A stretch of DNA of 64,000 bases from Larus michahellis (lineage: Eukaryota > Chordata > Aves > Charadriiformes > Laridae), in the NCBI RefSeq assembly GCF_964199755.1, contig NC_133918.1, positions 2,666,001-2,730,000 of the forward strand, written 5' to 3'. The position numbers and the translations under genes were made by a program. This document shows positions 59,399 through 64,000 of the stretch, piece after piece; position 1 is the stretch's first letter; the number at the start of each line of letters is the position of its first letter. The notes under the pieces were generated by a model. That model had not been told where the DNA came from. It ran no database searches and saw only the letters and a list, made by a program, of their open reading frames with translations.

Positions 59399-60316
59399 CC
59401 TTCCCCCAGCAGCAAAGATTTCCTTTGAACCTTGTCCAAAGCGAGTGTGTGTACGGGGATGGATGGTGGCAGCCGGGAGGGAGGCAGGGCAGCCCTCGCT
59501 CCGAGGGGCCGGCGTCCCCGCACAGCCCGAGAGGGGAAGTTCCTCCTTTAGCATCACTCCCAGCTTGCGATAATCCAGGGCAGGAATTGCATTTTTCTTT
59601 ATTTCAACAGCTTTTTTTTCGCAGCGGAGGGACACCTGGCTGCGTGGTGCCCGGGGCAGGGTGATAAACCCCATCCGTGAGCCCTCCCGGGCGATGCCCG
59701 GCGCTGAGCGGGGAGATGCCTCCTGAGCAGGCCCCGGGCTGATGGGGTTCGCTGTAACGGTGCTCTGCATTTAGGGAACCCCTTGATTTCATCGTGGCTT
59801 GTTTTTTTTCCAGCCGCAGCGGAGGGTTGAGGTGGTTGTAAGCCCACCCCTACTTCTTCCCAGGGAGAAAAATATGTCCCCAATGGAACCAAATGAATGG
59901 CAAATTTCAAAACCTATTTAAAGCAAGCAAATAGGCCAGGATTTGGGGATGCATAGAGCAAACAGTCATCACTGGGGACTCTCAGGGGCTGGGGAGGGCT
60001 AGCAGCCCACCCCCCTTGCTTTCTCCGGGCCATGGCAGCTCCAGGGGCAGCCAGGCATCGACAGACACGTTTTGGTCAAGTCTCAGGGGTGAGAACCACT
60101 TTTGCCCCATCTTTCTTGTTGTTGCCTTGCTCGCAACGGCAGAGCTGTTTGCAAAAACACCGAGGGCTCGCATCGCTGACCGGGCCAGGGGCTTCTGCAC
60201 GGCTTGTGGTGCCTTTTTTGCCTTTAATAATGTTGGTTTTGGCTGGGCTCTGACGGAGCTGGCTGGGAGCATGGCGTGTATTTATTGCCGGCTGTTGTTG
60301 CTCCCTGACCCTCCCC

Positions 60317-60324
60317 TATAAAAC
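60317..60324 (+). promoter_or_regulatory. TATA-like box, plus orientation
   Basis: CCTATAAAACACC preceded by a C-rich stretch and followed by GC-rich sequence with TCGGACTC about 30 bases on. It could be an alternative start of the rightward gene; no ORF supports it. Confidence 0.3.
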
Positions 60325-62871
60325 ACCGGGGCTGTCGGACTCGCTGAAGGCGGCTGGTGGCCGAGGACCTCTTGGCACCGTAAAACGGGGCAGAGCCCCC
60401 GCTCCTGCTGCCCCGGCGGCCTCGTCCTGCGCTCCCGGAGCAGAGCAGGGTCAGCTCATCCCTGTCCCACTGACCGCGGGGCTGCAAGCCAGAATCCCAA
60501 ATCCCCATGGGGTCGATCACACCAGGGTGGTGGTCCCTTGAGCAGCTCTGGGTTGCAGCCAGCAGAGCTGCGCCCGGAGGAACGGGCAGGGGATGGTCCC
60601 AGAAAGGTGCTGGAGCGGCCTTTTGGATTTTCTCTCTCTGCTGCCTTCCCTGCGCAGGGAGGGATGCCGTGCTCTTGCACAACGCAGGGGGACCAAAGCC
60701 AGCCAAAACCTTGGGTACGAACCAAAGCATCTTCATCCCCTCAAGCAGGTGCCGCGTCCCACCCGGGGACACCAGTCCCATCCCTCCAGGGTGTCCCCGA
60801 GGAAAGGCTCGCCTCTGATTTAATAGGGCAGCTGCTGTCTTCGTTAAGTGGTGCTGGCTTATTAAGAGCACATTTTTGAGGCTTAGCAGCTCCATGGAAC
60901 CGTCTGGGAGGGACGGTGCCAGCGGTGGAGCTGCCACATGTGGCGGGAGGATGCGGGAGGCGGCTGCTGGCAGCGATGCTCTGCCGAGCCGGGCTGGGTG
61001 ACAGTGACATTGCCCCGCTGCCCCACACCGGGGGGGACGCGCCTGTTTAGTGCCCCGAGTCTGGGGGGGCAAAGGAGAGGCTGGAAGGACCCAGCCAGGA
61101 TTTGGGTGGCATGAGCCCTCTGAGCACGGGCGGAGGGAAGACCTGTAGGCATGAGGGGACGGTGATGTCCGGCTGTGCCCTGGGAAAGCATCGCTTGCAG
61201 TAGAATGTCCCCGGCAGAGGATTACTGGGGAGGAGAAGGGTCTCCAAGAGCAGGTCTGAGGACAATTGACCTCTTCCACCCCTAAGCGCATGCACGGGAG
61301 CTGCGGTGGGATGGGTTACACTGGCCACGGGTGATGGAGGAGAGGTGGCATGGGCACACCAGCCCAGGGCTCCCCACCGGGACGGGGACAACAGCGGGGT
61401 GCAGGGTTGGCTGTGCCTGCGGCTCCGCTCCCGCAGGCAGCAGAAGAGGAGATGGGCAGCGATCGCAGCAATCCATCTTCTTGCTGGAGCTCTTCCTCCA
61501 GCCGCCCCATTATCTTCCAGCAACGCCTTCTTTAATTTCCTGTTGCTCCGAGCAGCGCCGGCGGGTCCCACTGCAGCAGCTGGGCTGGGAAAGGTGGAAA
61601 CCCTGCAGAAAACGGGGAAAATTGCCCCTGCCCACTGCCCTCACCTCGCTGCCGGTGTCAGCTCCCCAACAGGAGAACGGGCAGGATTTGGGTGGCCGCG
61701 CTTCGGTTGCAAATGCCGTTTTGTGGCAGCGCAGAGTGCACCACGCCATCAGCGGGGGACAGGAAAATTGCTCCGGATTTCTTATCCACAAGCTCGATCC
61801 GATGCGAGCTGGAGTCACGGGAGATGGGTGGGAAGGGCAGTGCCTCCACAGCTCTCCCAGGCTGACGTCCTGCGTGTGGTCAGACGGCTCAGAGGGCAAA
61901 ACTTGGCTTTTTCAGAAGCTGTGAGGCTCTTCCATGTGGAAAACCTCTGGTCCCTGAGAGCATCCCAAGTGGGTTTTCCTCGTAGAAAACGAGGGGGGAA
62001 AAAGCTTGGGGGACAGGACCATCTGCGTCGGTGTGATGCTGTGCCACCGTATCGGCATCTCTGCATGCAAAGGTCCAGGTGACTCTGACCCGCTGCCTTT
62101 TGGAGACCCTCCAGCTCTTCCCATCACCTCCATCCCTCTTTATCCCAAGCATCTCCCAGTTTTGATCTTCCTCCCCTCAAAATCTCTATTCCCAGTCCGC
62201 TGCTATTGCCGTCTCGGGAGGAATTTCTCATTTGTTCGCTCTGGAGCAGGACTAAGTGGTTCAATATGTCGGCAGTTGCTGCTGGAGTCGGACAGTAAAT
62301 GCTAATGGGATATTAGTCTGTGCACCGTCCAAAACCCACTGGAAGGGTTTAGCGCAAATTGGATTTGCAAACCTCTCTCGGGTCTCTCTGCCCTTAGCAA
62401 AGCGCTGTAATCCCCGGCGGGCGCCTTGACAAGCTGTCTCCTTCTGTGCAAAAAGAAATTAAACATATATAGGGAAAAGGGCAGTGAAGATCCGGGGGAT
62501 TTCCCGCTGCCGGGCTGGAGGTGGCATCGGCATCACCTGCGGTTCTTGGTCGGGATGCTGGTTGAGGGCTGCAGATGGGTGCTCATCCCTTGCGGGGCGC
62601 CCGGGGGTTGTAACTCCTCCGTCCTGCCCCCGGCACGGCTCGTACCCGGCTCAACCTGTCCCGCTCGCAGGGATGCCGAGTTAGCGCAGGATCTGTTTCC
62701 CTGAGGATGAGAAGGGGAGTTATGAATGTGGGAGCTGAAGGGACCACACCAGCCCACCAGAGACACGGGGAAGAGCCAGAGGCGGCCGCTCTGCTCCCTG
62801 GAAAAATGTGTGCGCCTTGGAAAAATGGGGAATTAATACATGAAGGTCTTTAAGGGCCATCGTGCTCCCGG

Positions 62872-62915
62872 GGCATATTTGAGAAGGGGAAACTGAGGCA
62901 CGCTGCGGCACAGTG
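62872..62915 (+). mobile_element. Possible MIR-like fragment
   Basis: GAGAAGGGGAAACTGAGGCA resembles the MIR core, but the match is short. Confidence 0.4.
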
Positions 62916-64000
62916 ACACCCCCCACGGGAATTTGTGGGGACCGGAGCGTGCTGCGATGCCGGCCAAATCCGCAAAGAAGGAAAACCCTACAAAACAGGG
63001 AAGAAGAAAGTGGCCAAAGCCACTGGGTGGGAGGAGGTGATGCTTTTCCGGCAACCTCTGTTGTGGTTTTCCCCCCTGGATCCCACCGAGGGCTTTTCCT
63101 TTCTCGGGAAAAAAGGAGGTTTTGCCCCCAGCGTACCCGTGGCAGCTCACAGATACCAGCGGTGTCGAAACCGGCCCAGGAGAAAGCGCATCTGGGGCCT
63201 GGGCTCCATCTCGCTGCCAAAATTGAAGCTTTTAACCCTATTTCCCGAGGCACTGGGATCGTTCAAACAAGCCACAGTAATTAGTTTCCTCCAACAAACC
63301 TCCCCTTTTTGGCATCGCGCGGTTAGTTAGTGCGTGCGGGGGGTGCTTTGTCACTCCAGGAAAAAAAGAATTTGACGTTCAGACTTCAGGTTTCGGCATG
63401 AGTGGGAAATTTTGGGCTGGAGAAACGGTGTTGAGTGGTGGATGAGGCTGCTCTGTGCCGGCACACCAGCACCCGGGGGTGTCCGGCGCTGGGGGGTGTC
63501 TCATTTGCACGTTTTTTTTTTTTGGCTGGAGTTATCCCCGATTTCCTGCGAGGTTACGGAAACCGTCCTGGGTTTGGTGGGATTTCAAAAGATGTGTTTT
63601 CTTTTCTTTGCCCATCAGCAAATGGTTGTTTTCACGGGGATTTGGCTGCATCGGTGGGGGGGGTTTTGCCGTTTTTTTTTCCCCACCTCGTTCCCCGTTA
63701 CGGCGTTATTTTGCACCGTGCCGCGAGCCGCTCTGCTCCAGCTGACACACCGAGCGATACACTCCTGAAGCACTTTATCGTAATTTTATCTCCAATTACT
63801 CATCTCTTATCGTAAAGGATGGGTCTCGCTGCCGCTTAGAACTGACTGAATCAGCTTAGAAAGGTTTTTGGGTTGCCGTAGCCTTGCCGACCTTGGCGGG
63901 GCGGTCACACCTCGTCGGGGTCAGCAGGGACGTGCAGCCGCTGGGCTGGGGACCACCCGGCCCGCGTCCAGCCAGCTGGGATTTCCAAACGCTTCGGCTG

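Larger units (their letters stand above)
56345..64000 (+). other. Right flank, possibly a first intron
   Basis: No coding exon is recognised in any frame. The stretch holds a T-rich tract (59,369-59,398), a TATA-like promoter (60,317), a MIR-like fragment (62,872-62,915) and an AT-rich block with GATA motifs (63,770-63,818). Long minus-strand frames (up to 355 codons at 60,224-61,291) are GC-driven and show no domain. I looked for a neurturin-type signal peptide or cystine-knot and found none. Confidence 0.45.

Noticed and set aside
60224-61291. Minus-strand open frame of 355 codons
   Set aside because: Low-complexity GC-driven peptide with no recognisable domain, signal or splice logic; other frames are open on the opposite strand too.
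61306-62082. Plus-strand frame of 258 codons
   Set aside because: No family resemblance, and a minus-strand frame of similar length overlaps it.
1-64000. CRISPR array, operon, phage or other prokaryotic system
   Set aside because: Spliced gene, CpG islands and CR1 elements show vertebrate nuclear DNA; no regular repeat-spacer array is present.

Overview
The window looks like part of a bird (avian) nuclear chromosome, most likely a GC-rich gene-dense microchromosome. The evidence is several CR1 LINE fragments (bird and reptile retrotransposon) with the typical 3' end repeats, GC-rich minisatellites, two CpG islands, compact introns in the one clear gene, and no mammalian SINEs of the Alu or B1 kind. 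The species cannot be named from the sequence.

Left end (1-6,470): the gene DUS3L, tRNA-dihydrouridine synthase 3-like, on the minus strand. Twelve coding exons can be placed to the base; all reading phases close and give 641 complete codons plus two bases. The last short coding exon lies beyond the left edge. Intron 10 has a GC-AG splice pair, and intron 1 carries a G-rich minisatellite of about 31 bp per unit. The promoter is a CpG island that also holds a TATA box pointing the other way.

Middle (about 6,700-53,560): a gene desert. I find no protein-coding gene. It holds CR1 fragments, one MIR-like fragment, homopolymer and simple repeats, a 68-bp tandem duplication, and several AT-rich islands with clustered GATA, homeodomain, forkhead or E-box motifs that could be distal enhancers. 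Two stretches look like possible exons of a non-coding transcript, on weak grounds.

Right part: two CR1 copies of different subfamilies lie end to end (53,562-54,965); the second keeps an open frame for the C-terminal part of the CR1 reverse transcriptase. After them come a 44-bp minisatellite and a CpG island (about 55,560-56,700) with GC boxes, a short upstream ORF and a perfect plus-strand splice donor at 56,338. This looks like the promoter and first non-coding exon of a rightward gene whose coding exons lie beyond the window. In mammals DUS3L has NRTN (neurturin) as its head-to-head neighbour, so NRTN is the best guess, but no NRTN coding sequence is visible here.

No undescribed multi-gene system was found. 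The points most worth checking are the TATA promoter facing the desert, the poly(A) signal fused to a DUS3L splice donor, the GC-AG intron, the abutting CR1 copies and the candidate enhancers.
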